The notes below the pieces were generated by a model that saw only the letters and a list, made by a program, of their open reading frames with translations, searched no databases and was not told where the DNA came from. Position numbers and translations under genes: made by a program. A stretch of 6,943 nucleotides of DNA, from positions 1 through 6,943 of the forward strand of contig DPMX01000110.1 in NCBI GenBank assembly GCA_003540955.1. The letters run 5' to 3'. This document shows, piece after piece, positions 1 to 5,525 of the stretch; positions within the stretch are counted from its first letter, which is position 1, and each line of letters opens with the position of its first letter. Origin of the DNA: Gammaproteobacteria bacterium. Lineage in GTDB: Bacteria; Pseudomonadota; Gammaproteobacteria; Ga0077536.

Positions 1-380
1 GCAAATTCATCCATGTTAGTTTTTCCTAATAGAACCATCGATGCGGCATCTAAACGCTCGGATACGGTGGCGGAATAGGGGGCAATGAAATTGTCTAGCA
101 TCCGAGATCCGCAGGATGTCTTGATACCTTTAGTACAAAAAATATCTTTGTGTGCGTAGGGAACGCCTGCCAGTGGGCCGGCGACCTTTTTTTTCAGGAG
201 TTTATCGGCAGCAGCTGCCTGATTTAGTGCATGTTCTTCACATACAGTGATATAACTGTTTAGACGGCCGTCGTGTGCGGCAATTTTCTGCAAGAAATGG
301 CGAGTAATTTCCACACTGGAAAACTCGCCTTTCGCGAGCGCGGTCGCAATTTTCGCGACGGTCTCAGGGTATGCTGACAT
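1..380 (-). CDS. gatA: GatA, Asp/Glu-tRNA amidotransferase subunit A (N-terminal 126 codons, cut by window edge)
   Basis: This is the glutaminase/amidase subunit of the GatCAB complex, which releases ammonia from Gln (or Asn) and passes it to GatB to convert misacylated Asp-tRNAAsn or Glu-tRNAGln in the cytoplasm. Reading leftward from ATG at 380-378, the protein starts MSAYPETVAKIATAL. It contains the amidase-signature segment GPLAGVPYAHKDIFCTKG (residues 68-85), in which K78 is the expected catalytic lysine. GKTNMDEFA follows at the window edge. The glycine/serine-rich stretch carrying the two catalytic serines lies outside the window, so activity cannot be judged; the family is about 480 residues. 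It starts 9 bases after the gatC stop, so the two are co-transcribed. No strong ribosome site is visible before this ATG, so translation may be coupled to gatC. A run of eight A (sense strand, 187-194) encodes part of a lysine stretch at residues 63-65. Confidence 0.95.
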   Translation of the reverse strand, partial: MSAYPETVAKIATALAKGEFSSVEITRHFLQKIAAHDGRLNSYITVCEEHALNQAAAADKLLKKKVAGPLAGVPYAHKDIFCTKGIKTSCGSRMLDNFIAPYSATVSERLDAASMVLLGKTNMDEF

Positions 381-389
381 CTTATGCTT

Positions 390-677
390 TTATTCTACGA
401 CCTTGGGGACCAGGGAGAGCGCGTTTTGGACTTGGGGAGCCACACGTTGATAGGTATCGCGCAAATTTATTTCTAGCACTTCGTCTGATCGGCGGTGTGC
501 ATCCAACTCTAATGGGTGAGCAAGTGGTTCTATATTAGTGGTATCCACGGCGTCCATTTGTTGAATGAATTCTAAGATTTGCCCCAGTCCGAACCCTACA
601 ACTGCTAGGTCTTGCTCGCTAAGTTTAAGCCTCGCAAGCTGTGCGATGTCTCTCACCTTTTTGTCACTAATTACCAT
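390..677 (-). CDS. gatC: GatC, Asp/Glu-tRNA amidotransferase subunit C
   Basis: This is the small stabilising subunit of GatCAB, a belt-like protein that wraps GatA and GatB together. The 95 residues match the usual family length. The family pattern is clear: an N-terminal helix VRDIAQLARLKLSEQDL (8-24), then ILEFIQQMDAVDTTNIEPLAHPL (34-56), an R..DEV segment, and the C-terminal tail AP...ALSLVPKVVE. The ATG at 677-675 is preceded by a modest GGA six bases upstream. It is the first gene of a leftward gatC-gatA (presumably gatB) operon, divergent from mreB; pseudomonads have the same junction. GatCAB in a gammaproteobacterium usually goes with the absence of AsnRS and the indirect Asn-tRNA route, but that is inference from the group, not visible here. 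Confidence 0.95.
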   Translation of the reverse strand: MVISDKKVRDIAQLARLKLSEQDLAVVGFGLGQILEFIQQMDAVDTTNIEPLAHPLELDAHRRSDEVLEINLRDTYQRVAPQVQNALSLVPKVVE

Positions 678-728
678 TTGATTTCCGTTAGCCTTTGAAA
701 TGGAAGGGAAACACGTAATTTCACTCGC

Positions 729-757
729 TTGCCGAATCGAACTAGCACTGTTAAATT
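729..757 (+). promoter_or_regulatory. Weak candidate sigma70 promoter for mreB
   Basis: TTGCCG (729-734) and TAAATT (752-757) are separated by 17 bases, each matching four of six consensus positions. An overlapping reading is TTAAAT with 16 bases. A start here would give an mRNA leader of roughly 185-190 bases before mreB, containing the small ORF and hairpin. This is pattern matching only, and such partial matches occur often by chance. Confidence 0.22.
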
Positions 758-842
758 ACAACGCGTTGCCCGGTGCCCTCAATACTGACTCGATTGGGGC
801 AAATCCAGACGTTTGAACGAAACTGTTTTCGGCTCGGGCCGC

Positions 843-871
843 GTCCGGAGTGTACCATGAAGATTCCGGAT
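843..871 (+). promoter_or_regulatory. Potential RNA hairpin covering the leader-ORF ribosome site
   Basis: Two copies of the self-complementary hexamer TCCGGA lie at 844-849 and 865-870. As RNA they can pair with each other, with extension by G843-U871, G850-U864 and U851-A863. This gives a stem of about nine pairs (two G-U) and an 11-base loop. The left arm contains the GGAG ribosome site (847-850) of the small ORF at 857, and the loop contains its ATG. If the stem forms, it would hide that ribosome site. Alternatively, two palindromes 21 bases apart (about two helical turns) could be DNA sites for a dimeric protein. Neither reading is proven. Confidence 0.4.
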
Positions 872-952
872 CTACCGACCCAAAACACCAGTCGCGTGCG
901 GCCGTCTGCGTACCAATCGGCTAACCGTGATGAATTTGAGGAACATTCGTGA
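857..952 (+). CDS. Candidate 31-codon leader ORF overlapping the mreB start
   Basis: No family is recognised. An ATG at 857 is preceded by GGAG at 847-850 with a six-base spacer, an optimal ribosome site and better spaced than several of the real genes here. The frame stays open for 31 codons and ends at TGA 950-952, sharing its last A with the mreB ATG (TGATG). That geometry is typical of translational coupling by termination and reinitiation. The peptide begins MKIPDLPTQN and ends RDEFEEHS. It is hydrophilic, has no signal peptide or membrane segment, and carries basic residues in the middle and acidic ones at the end. The mreB ribosome site (938-943) lies within its last codons. It may be a regulatory leader whose peptide is unimportant, a true small protein, or chance: an open frame of this length alone is not significant, and the case rests on the ribosome site and the overlap. 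Confidence 0.45.
   Translation: MKIPDLPTQNTSRVRPSAYQSANRDEFEEHS
938..943 (+). promoter_or_regulatory. mreB ribosome binding site
   Basis: GAGGAA lies eight bases before ATG 952 and five before the GTG at 949. The spacing and the conserved MFKKLRG N-terminus favour ATG 952 over the GTG, which would only add one Met. Confidence 0.75.
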
Positions 953-1998
953 TGTTTAAAAAACTAAGGGGCTTATTTTCTAATGATCTATCGATAGATC
1001 TTGGGACCGCGAACACCTTAATTTATGCGCGCAGCAAAGGGATCGTCCTGGACGAACCTTCAGTCGTAGCGATTCGACGCGGCCGTGACTCAAATAACTC
1101 GAAAGCAATCGCGGCGGTTGGAGTGGAGGCCAAGCGGATGCTAGGTCGTACACCCGGTCACATCGACGCTATAAGGCCGTTAAAGGATGGTGTTATCGCA
1201 GATTTCACTATCACCGAAAAAATGCTTCAACACTTCATTCGCAAAGCGCATGGTGATCAGTTTTTCAAACCGAGCCCGCGAGTTTTGGTGTGCGTTCCTT
1301 GCGGGTCTACACAAGTCGAGCGTCGTGCCATTCGAGAATCTGCGGCAGGTGCCGGCGCACGTGAAGTGTATTTGATCGAAGAACCTATGTCAGCGGCGAT
1401 CGGCGCAGGTATGCCAGTAAGTGATGCTAGCGGATCAATGGTCTTGGATATCGGAGGGGGAACAACGGAGGTTGCTGTTATATCATTAAATGGAATCGTG
1501 TACGCCGACTCCGTTCGCATTGGTGGAGACCGCTTCGACGACGCGATTGTCAATTACGTGCGTAGGAACTATGGCAGCCTAATCGGTGAGTCGACTGCTG
1601 AACGGATCAAACATGAAATAGGGTGTGCGTATCCAGGTAGCGAAGTACGTGAAATTGAAATCAGGGGGCGTAACCTTGCTGAGGGATTGCCGCGGTCGTT
1701 CACATTGAATAGCAATGAAATTTTAGAAGCTCTGCAGGAACCTCTAGCAGGGATAGTGGAAGCGGTTAAAACGGCACTCGAGAATACCCCACCAGAGCTG
1801 GGTTCCGATGTGGCTGATCGAGGGATGGTGTTAACCGGTGGTGGTGCCTTACTTAAAGACCTTGACCGGCTACTCGTGGAAGAAACTGGGCTGCCGGTTA
1901 TTGTTGCAGAAGATCCGCTGACGTGTGTTGCGCGTGGGGGTGGACGCGTGTTGGAAATGATCGAGGAACATGGTCCGGATATGCTGGCGCTGGAGTAG
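952..1998 (+). CDS. mreB: MreB, actin-like rod-shape-determining protein
   Basis: This bacterial actin forms membrane-bound antiparallel double filaments that orient the elongation machinery in the cell's short axis. The 348 residues are within one or two of the E. coli length and align without obvious gaps. The N-terminus MFKKLRGLF is the amphipathic membrane-binding stretch. Phosphate-1 loop is SIDLGTANTLIY (14-25), phosphate-2 loop VLDIGGGTTEVAV (164-176), and adenosine-binding loop MVLTGGGALL (292-301). RRAIRESAAGAGAREVYLIEEP (124-145) is near invariant in the family. N21, a position linked to A22 sensitivity in other species, is the usual residue. It lies first in the locus after a long leader, with a possible upstream coupled ORF, and is followed by a 272-base gap, so its expression may be set partly independently of mreCD. 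No anomalies are seen in the protein. Confidence 0.98.
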   Translation: MFKKLRGLFSNDLSIDLGTANTLIYARSKGIVLDEPSVVAIRRGRDSNNSKAIAAVGVEAKRMLGRTPGHIDAIRPLKDGVIADFTITEKMLQHFIRKAHGDQFFKPSPRVLVCVPCGSTQVERRAIRESAAGAGAREVYLIEEPMSAAIGAGMPVSDASGSMVLDIGGGTTEVAVISLNGIVYADSVRIGGDRFDDAIVNYVRRNYGSLIGESTAERIKHEIGCAYPGSEVREIEIRGRNLAEGLPRSFTLNSNEILEALQEPLAGIVEAVKTALENTPPELGSDVADRGMVLTGGGALLKDLDRLLVEETGLPVIVAEDPLTCVARGGGRVLEMIEEHGPDMLALE

Positions 1999-2270
1999 CC
2001 TAGGGTCCAGAGATGTACGGACTTTACAACAATAAGTAATAAGTATGGCTTTGAAAGCTTTTCGTACGTCATATCAACCATGTGGTAGATACCGCGTGTC
2101 ATATCGTATTGAGTACTAAACTATTGGAGCGCCCCAGCAAAAATAAATCTGCATTCATCGCTCGAATAGCTACCAATGTTCTCCTATTCAAGTTCAAGTG
2201 TCTGATCACAGAGTTACTAGTGCAAATCGAATCGCCGAGAGCGGACTCGACTTAACGTAGGCATAAGACA
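1999..2270 (+). other. Long mreB-mreC spacer without a convincing gene
   Basis: These 272 bases hold only tiny ORFs (9-11 codons) without ribosome sites. No intrinsic terminator is visible. A short near-palindrome around 2047-2060 ends in TTTT, but its stem is only about three pairs once a loop is allowed. TTGAAA (2051-2056) with TATCAA (2072-2077) resembles a promoter but has a 15-base spacer. Minor repeats include AATAAGT in tandem (2031-2044), TTCAAG in tandem (2187-2198), and an inverted pair GAATAG/CTATTC (2164-2169 and 2184-2189). The spacer probably carries an internal promoter or mRNA leader for mreC, but no specific element can be called. It is clearly longer than the mreB-mreC gap I recall for E. 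coli. Confidence 0.6.
2031..2044 (+). repeat. Two-copy 7-bp tandem repeat AATAAGT
   Basis: Two exact adjacent copies of AATAAGT lie 33 bases after the mreB stop. The repeat is short and may be chance in an AT-rich spacer. No function is assigned. Confidence 0.4.
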
Positions 2271-2273
2271 ATC
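2258..2273 (+). promoter_or_regulatory. Probable mreC initiation site with a non-standard ATC codon
   Basis: TAGG (2258-2261) lies nine bases before ATC 2271-2273. That codon sits exactly where the initiator Met of E. coli MreC falls in an ungapped alignment of the N-termini (MKPIFSRGPS against ATC-KTLFSDTQS). The same frame has a TAA at 2253-2255 and no ATG, GTG or TTG between it and TTG 2313. The TTG lacks a ribosome site and would remove the cytoplasmic segment. A sequencing error (ATG read as ATC) gives the same picture. Confidence 0.5.
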
Positions 2274-3143
2274 AAAACGTTATTTTCGGACACTCAATCG
2301 CCTACTTCTCGCTTGATCAGCTGCGTAATATTGTCTTTCCTGATGATTTCAATTGATCACCAGCACCAGCATTTGGCGGCGTTGCGGTCTGGTTTGTCAG
2401 TTGTTATTTTTCCAGTTCAGTACGCAGTTAGCACTCCTATAAAAGCGCTTGGAGCTCTTTCTAATCGCATTCAATCGCATCAAGATCTATTGGCCAATAA
2501 TGAACGTTTGCGTGAACAAAATTTGCTTTTGCTCTCGCGAACACAAAGGTATTCTGCCTTGCAGCAGGAAAATATCCGTTTAAGGCGACTGTTGGAGTCC
2601 TCATCCGAATTTGGTGCAGCGGTTGTCGGTGCAGATGTGCTGGCAATAGAAACATCGCCATCGGCACGCCAAATTGTGATTGACAAAGGTAACCGCCACG
2701 GCGCGTATGTTGGTCAACCAATCGTCGATGCGTATGGGGTATTTGGGCAGATAATCAAAACTAGCCCTTTTACGAGTACGGCACTCTTGGTTACAGATAT
2801 AGAGCATGCTGCTCCCGTTCAAATAAACCGTACTGGTTTGCGTGCTATTTCCGTGGGAGCGAGGGAAATTGATAAGTTGGAGCTGTCGTTTATTCCAACC
2901 AATGCGGATATTAAGGTCGGAGATTTAGTAGTCACTTCGGGTCTGGGTGGAAGGTTTCCGGCCGGCTATCCCGTGGGTAAAGTCACAACGGTAGAAATAG
3001 ATCACAGCGAACCGTTTGCGCGAATAACAGTGTCACCTAGCGCTCAAGTGAGTCGTGCTCGTGAAGTGTTGCTTGTATGGCCAGACCCGAAGAGAGACGA
3101 AATTCAACGGGCCAGTGCAACGGGCCAGGATCTGGTGCCATGA
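2271..3143 (+). CDS. mreC: MreC, elongasome scaffold and PBP2 activator
   Basis: This is a bitopic inner-membrane protein whose periplasmic part binds PBP2 and promotes its active form. Counted from the ATC at 2271 it has 290 residues. It has a short cytoplasmic tail (1-14), a membrane helix LISCVILSFLMISI (15-28), then a periplasmic coiled coil around residues 63-108 (NRIQSHQDLLANNERLREQN and onward). Two beta domains follow, with QIVIDKGNRHGAYVGQPIV and the signature VTSGLGGRFPAGYPVGKV near 221-238. If translation instead begins at TTG 2313, the product is 276 residues and loses the tail before the membrane helix. That is less likely because E. coli and Pseudomonas MreC keep a KPxF-type tail, matched here by KTLF. 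E. coli MreC has a longer proline-rich C-terminus, which is missing here. The stop overlaps the mreD start (ATGA), indicating coupling. Confidence 0.93.
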   Translation: MKTLFSDTQSPTSRLISCVILSFLMISIDHQHQHLAALRSGLSVVIFPVQYAVSTPIKALGALSNRIQSHQDLLANNERLREQNLLLLSRTQRYSALQQENIRLRRLLESSSEFGAAVVGADVLAIETSPSARQIVIDKGNRHGAYVGQPIVDAYGVFGQIIKTSPFTSTALLVTDIEHAAPVQINRTGLRAISVGAREIDKLELSFIPTNADIKVGDLVVTSGLGGRFPAGYPVGKVTTVEIDHSEPFARITVSPSAQVSRAREVLLVWPDPKRDEIQRASATGQDLVP

Positions 3144-3625
3144 TATTCAACTTGCGTGGTATAGCAGCAATAGTCGTGAGTTTTGTCGTTGCGTTCTTAT
3201 TGACGGCGCTACCATTACCAGACTGGGTACTCCCATGGCGACCGGCTTGGGTTGCTCTAGTTTTGGCTTATTGGTGCCTCGCATTGCCACAGCACGTCGG
3301 GGTCATTACCGCTTGGGTTGTCGGGCTGCTGCTAGATGTTTTGTACGGATCATTCCTTGGGCAGCACGCCTTCGGATTAGCAACGGTGGCCTATATTGTC
3401 GTTATGTATCATCAGCAGATTCGGGTTTACCCCGTGTTTCATCAAGCTATCGTCATTGGATCCCTCATCTTTATTTACTTGTTGTCAATGTTATTTATTT
3501 ATAACTTACTTGGATCGGTACGTTACGAGTACGAGTACTTGTTTGCCGCAATCACAAGTGCAGTGCTGTGGCCGTGGATATTTGTTGTGCTGCGCGATTT
3601 TCGGCGCAGGGCGTCCGGAGCGTGA
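3140..3625 (+). CDS. mreD: MreD, rod-shape-determining membrane protein
   Basis: This small polytopic inner-membrane protein binds MreC and modulates the MreC-PBP2 switch. It has 161 residues, the family size, with about six hydrophobic segments (roughly 8-24, 35-50, 55-67, 72-90, 102-123, 134-151). Family features are the RPAWVALVLAYWCLALP block (34-50), GLLLDVLYGSFLGQ (62-75) and the near-terminal LWPWIFVVLRDFRR (143-156). The frame is open upstream into mreC, but ATG 3140 is chosen. It is preceded by AGGA (3127-3130) nine bases away, overlaps the mreC stop as ATGA, and gives the expected N-terminus. Confidence 0.95.
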   Translation: MIFNLRGIAAIVVSFVVAFLLTALPLPDWVLPWRPAWVALVLAYWCLALPQHVGVITAWVVGLLLDVLYGSFLGQHAFGLATVAYIVVMYHQQIRVYPVFHQAIVIGSLIFIYLLSMLFIYNLLGSVRYEYEYLFAAITSAVLWPWIFVVLRDFRRRASGA

Positions 3626-3656
3626 TATTAATCCTGTTAATTCGGCAAACGGTGAA

Positions 3657-5525
3657 ATGCAGAAACTTCCAACGCTGAAAGATCCGAATCGCGAATTACG
3701 TATATTCCAAGTACGGGTTTGGGTCGCAATAGGGGTCATGGTGATACTTATTTTCACTGTAATAGGGCGACTCGCTTATCTTCAAATTATTCAGTATGGA
3801 CATTTCACTACCCTATCTCGCGATAATAGACTCAAGGTAGTGCCGATTCCTCCGACACGGGGCCTCATTTATAGCAGGGATGGTAAAATTCTGGCTGAGA
3901 ATAGGCCGTCATTTTCGTTAGAGATGGTGCCTGAGCGAGTTCACGATGTCGCCTCTGCACTTGTCGACATAACAAACCTTCTGCATCTCGAAGATAGTGA
4001 GGTCGAGCGAATCGCTGATGAGTGGAAGCGCGCTCGCGGCTTTGACTCTGTCGTGATCAAAACGGGATTAGATGAGCGGCAAGTAGCACTTTTTTCCGTA
4101 AATCGACATCGCTTTCCTGGTTTTAGTATCGAGGCTCGGCTATCTCGTTACTACCCAAGGAAGGAGCAGATGGCGCATGTTATTGGATATGTCGGAAGAG
4201 TAAACGAGGACGAGCAAAATGTGATGGACAAGTTGGCTTACCGAGGAGTGACGCATATCGGCAAGGTTGGTGTAGAAAAGGCACGTGAAGACACCTTGCG
4301 GGGGATCGCCGGGTACAAACAAATCGAGGTAAATGCCAGTGGTCGGATACTCCGCGTGGCTACTCTTTCACCGCCTGTTCCGGGTCATGATATCTACCTC
4401 ACGTTAGATGCTGACTTACAGGAACTAGCAACGGACGCGCTGGGAGACAACAAGGGTGCGATTGTCGCAATCGATCCAGGTACTGGTGAGGTTTTGGTTT
4501 TCGTTAGCAAACCAAGCTTCAACCCAAATCTGTTCGTCGATGGGTTAAGCAAGGCAGTCTATAGCAAGTTGCGTGAGTCTAGTGATCGTCCATTGTTTAA
4601 TCGTGCGTTGCAGGCCCAATATCCTCCGGGGTCAACCATAAAGCCCATGGTTGCTCTGGCGGGTCTCGAACACGATGTTCGGCAAGCTCATGATGAGATC
4701 TTTTGCCAAGGCTGGTTAACTCTTGAAGGGGCTGACCATCGGTATAGAGATTGGTTAAAGCGTGGACATGGTCAAATAGATCTTAAACGGTCACTGGCCG
4801 AATCATGTGACGTTTATTATTACGCACTCGCGCGTGACCTCGGTATTACTCGTTTGCATAAAAGCTTGTCAAAATTTGGTCTGGGTAGAGCCACCGGGAT
4901 TGACTTGCCGGGGGAAACGGAGGGTCTTTTGCCTTCAGCGGAGTGGAAGCGACGAACGCGAACACTACCGTGGTATCCAGGTGAGACCTTAATTACGGGG
5001 ATCGGCCAAGGATTTATGTTGGTGTCACCGCTGCAGTTGGCGAACGCAACGGCGGCGTTGGCGAATCGAGGATTTCGATTCGTGCCCCATGTCGTAGGCC
5101 AAATAGAGGATCCGATGACTAAAGTTGCGACCGAAATTGGTATTCACGAAGGGCCAGAGGTAGAGGTCGAGAAGAAATCAAATTGGGAACCCGTGATTCA
5201 GGGGATGGTTGAAGTTGTACATGGTAGCCGTGGAACGGCTCGCGGATCTGGTGTTGGGGCTGCATTTCGGTTTGCTGGAAAAACTGGGACCGCACAACTT
5301 CTCGGTATCGCTCAAGACGAGACTCACAATATTGATGACCTGCCAAAACACCTCCGGGACCACGCCATCTTTATTGCTTTTGCACCTGTTGAAAAACCCG
5401 AGATCGCGGTTGCCGTGGTGGTTGAGAACGGCGAGAGTGGCAGTAGAACGGCCGCGCCAATTGCGCGCTCAATTCTTGACCAGTACCTGATGAACGCAAC
5501 TATTGTTGCGGATGACAATGGATAG
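3657..5525 (+). CDS. mrdA: PBP2, elongation-specific peptidoglycan transpeptidase
   Basis: This class B penicillin-binding protein crosslinks the glycan made by RodA during side-wall growth and is the target of mecillinam in E. coli. It has 622 residues (E. coli 633). Order: short cytoplasmic tail, membrane helix at about 20-42, N-terminal pedestal beginning NRLKVVPIPPTRGLIYSRDG (57-76), then the transpeptidase domain. Active-site motifs are PPGSTIKP with nucleophile S326 and K329, SCD (383-385) as the SxN-type motif, and GKTGTAQ (K542-T-G). C350, D365, H371 and C384 fall where the E. coli PBP2 zinc ligands are reported. The frame is open far upstream into mreD, but ATG 3657 is chosen because it yields MQKLPTLKD, resembling the N-terminus of pseudomonad PBP2. 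Its ribosome site is weak (GGTGA almost abutting the ATG). It lies 31 bases after mreD and overlaps rodA by 8. Confidence 0.96.
   Translation: MQKLPTLKDPNRELRIFQVRVWVAIGVMVILIFTVIGRLAYLQIIQYGHFTTLSRDNRLKVVPIPPTRGLIYSRDGKILAENRPSFSLEMVPERVHDVASALVDITNLLHLEDSEVERIADEWKRARGFDSVVIKTGLDERQVALFSVNRHRFPGFSIEARLSRYYPRKEQMAHVIGYVGRVNEDEQNVMDKLAYRGVTHIGKVGVEKAREDTLRGIAGYKQIEVNASGRILRVATLSPPVPGHDIYLTLDADLQELATDALGDNKGAIVAIDPGTGEVLVFVSKPSFNPNLFVDGLSKAVYSKLRESSDRPLFNRALQAQYPPGSTIKPMVALAGLEHDVRQAHDEIFCQGWLTLEGADHRYRDWLKRGHGQIDLKRSLAESCDVYYYALARDLGITRLHKSLSKFGLGRATGIDLPGETEGLLPSAEWKRRTRTLPWYPGETLITGIGQGFMLVSPLQLANATAALANRGFRFVPHVVGQIEDPMTKVATEIGIHEGPEVEVEKKSNWEPVIQGMVEVVHGSRGTARGSGVGAAFRFAGKTGTAQLLGIAQDETHNIDDLPKHLRDHAIFIAFAPVEKPEIAVAVVVENGESGSRTAAPIARSILDQYLMNATIVADDNG

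Larger units (their letters stand above)
678..951. promoter_or_regulatory. Divergent gatC/mreB intergenic control region
   Basis: These 274 bases separate the leftward gatC and the rightward mreB and must carry the start signals for both. I see no textbook sigma70 promoter in either direction. The best rightward candidate is listed separately (729-757). Another is TTGAAA at 695-700 with TAATTT at 716-721, but its spacer is only 15. On the minus strand, TTGAGG with TAATTT 18 bases downstream is a poor match. A small 4-bp hairpin with a TCGG loop (830-841) is present but has no terminal T-run, so it is not a terminator. The right third holds a small ORF and a possible RNA hairpin, described below. 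Confidence 0.6.

Noticed and set aside
729..755. On the minus strand, GTTCGATTC resembles a tRNA T-loop.
   Set aside because: The flanking bases do not form the five-pair T stem, and no acceptor, D or anticodon arm is found at the right distances.
700..816. A 38-codon ORF starting at ATG 700 in the gatC-mreB spacer.
   Set aside because: It has no ribosome site, recognisable motif or coupling to another gene; its length is well within chance.
830..841. Small hairpin CGGC-TCGG-GCCG as a possible terminator.
   Set aside because: The four-pair stem has no following T-run on either strand, and it lies between divergent promoters where no transcript is expected to end.
2047..2062. GCTTT/AAAGC near-palindrome followed by TTTT after mreB as a possible terminator.
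   Set aside because: Only one base separates the arms; allowing a real loop leaves a three-pair AT-rich stem, too weak to terminate.
1569..2102. A 177-codon minus-strand ORF over the end of mreB and the spacer.
   Set aside because: Most of it is the antisense of a highly conserved mreB, it is rich in Ser/Arg/Pro as shadow frames often are, and it shows no family motif.
2313..2315. TTG as the mreC start.
   Set aside because: It has no ribosome site and would delete the cytoplasmic KTLFSDTQS segment that aligns with the N-terminus of homologues. It is kept only as an alternative.
3055..3504. A 149-codon plus-strand ORF in another frame across mreC and mreD.
   Set aside because: It fully overlaps mreC/mreD coding sequence, which is clearly conserved in its own frames; no membrane or domain logic supports this one.
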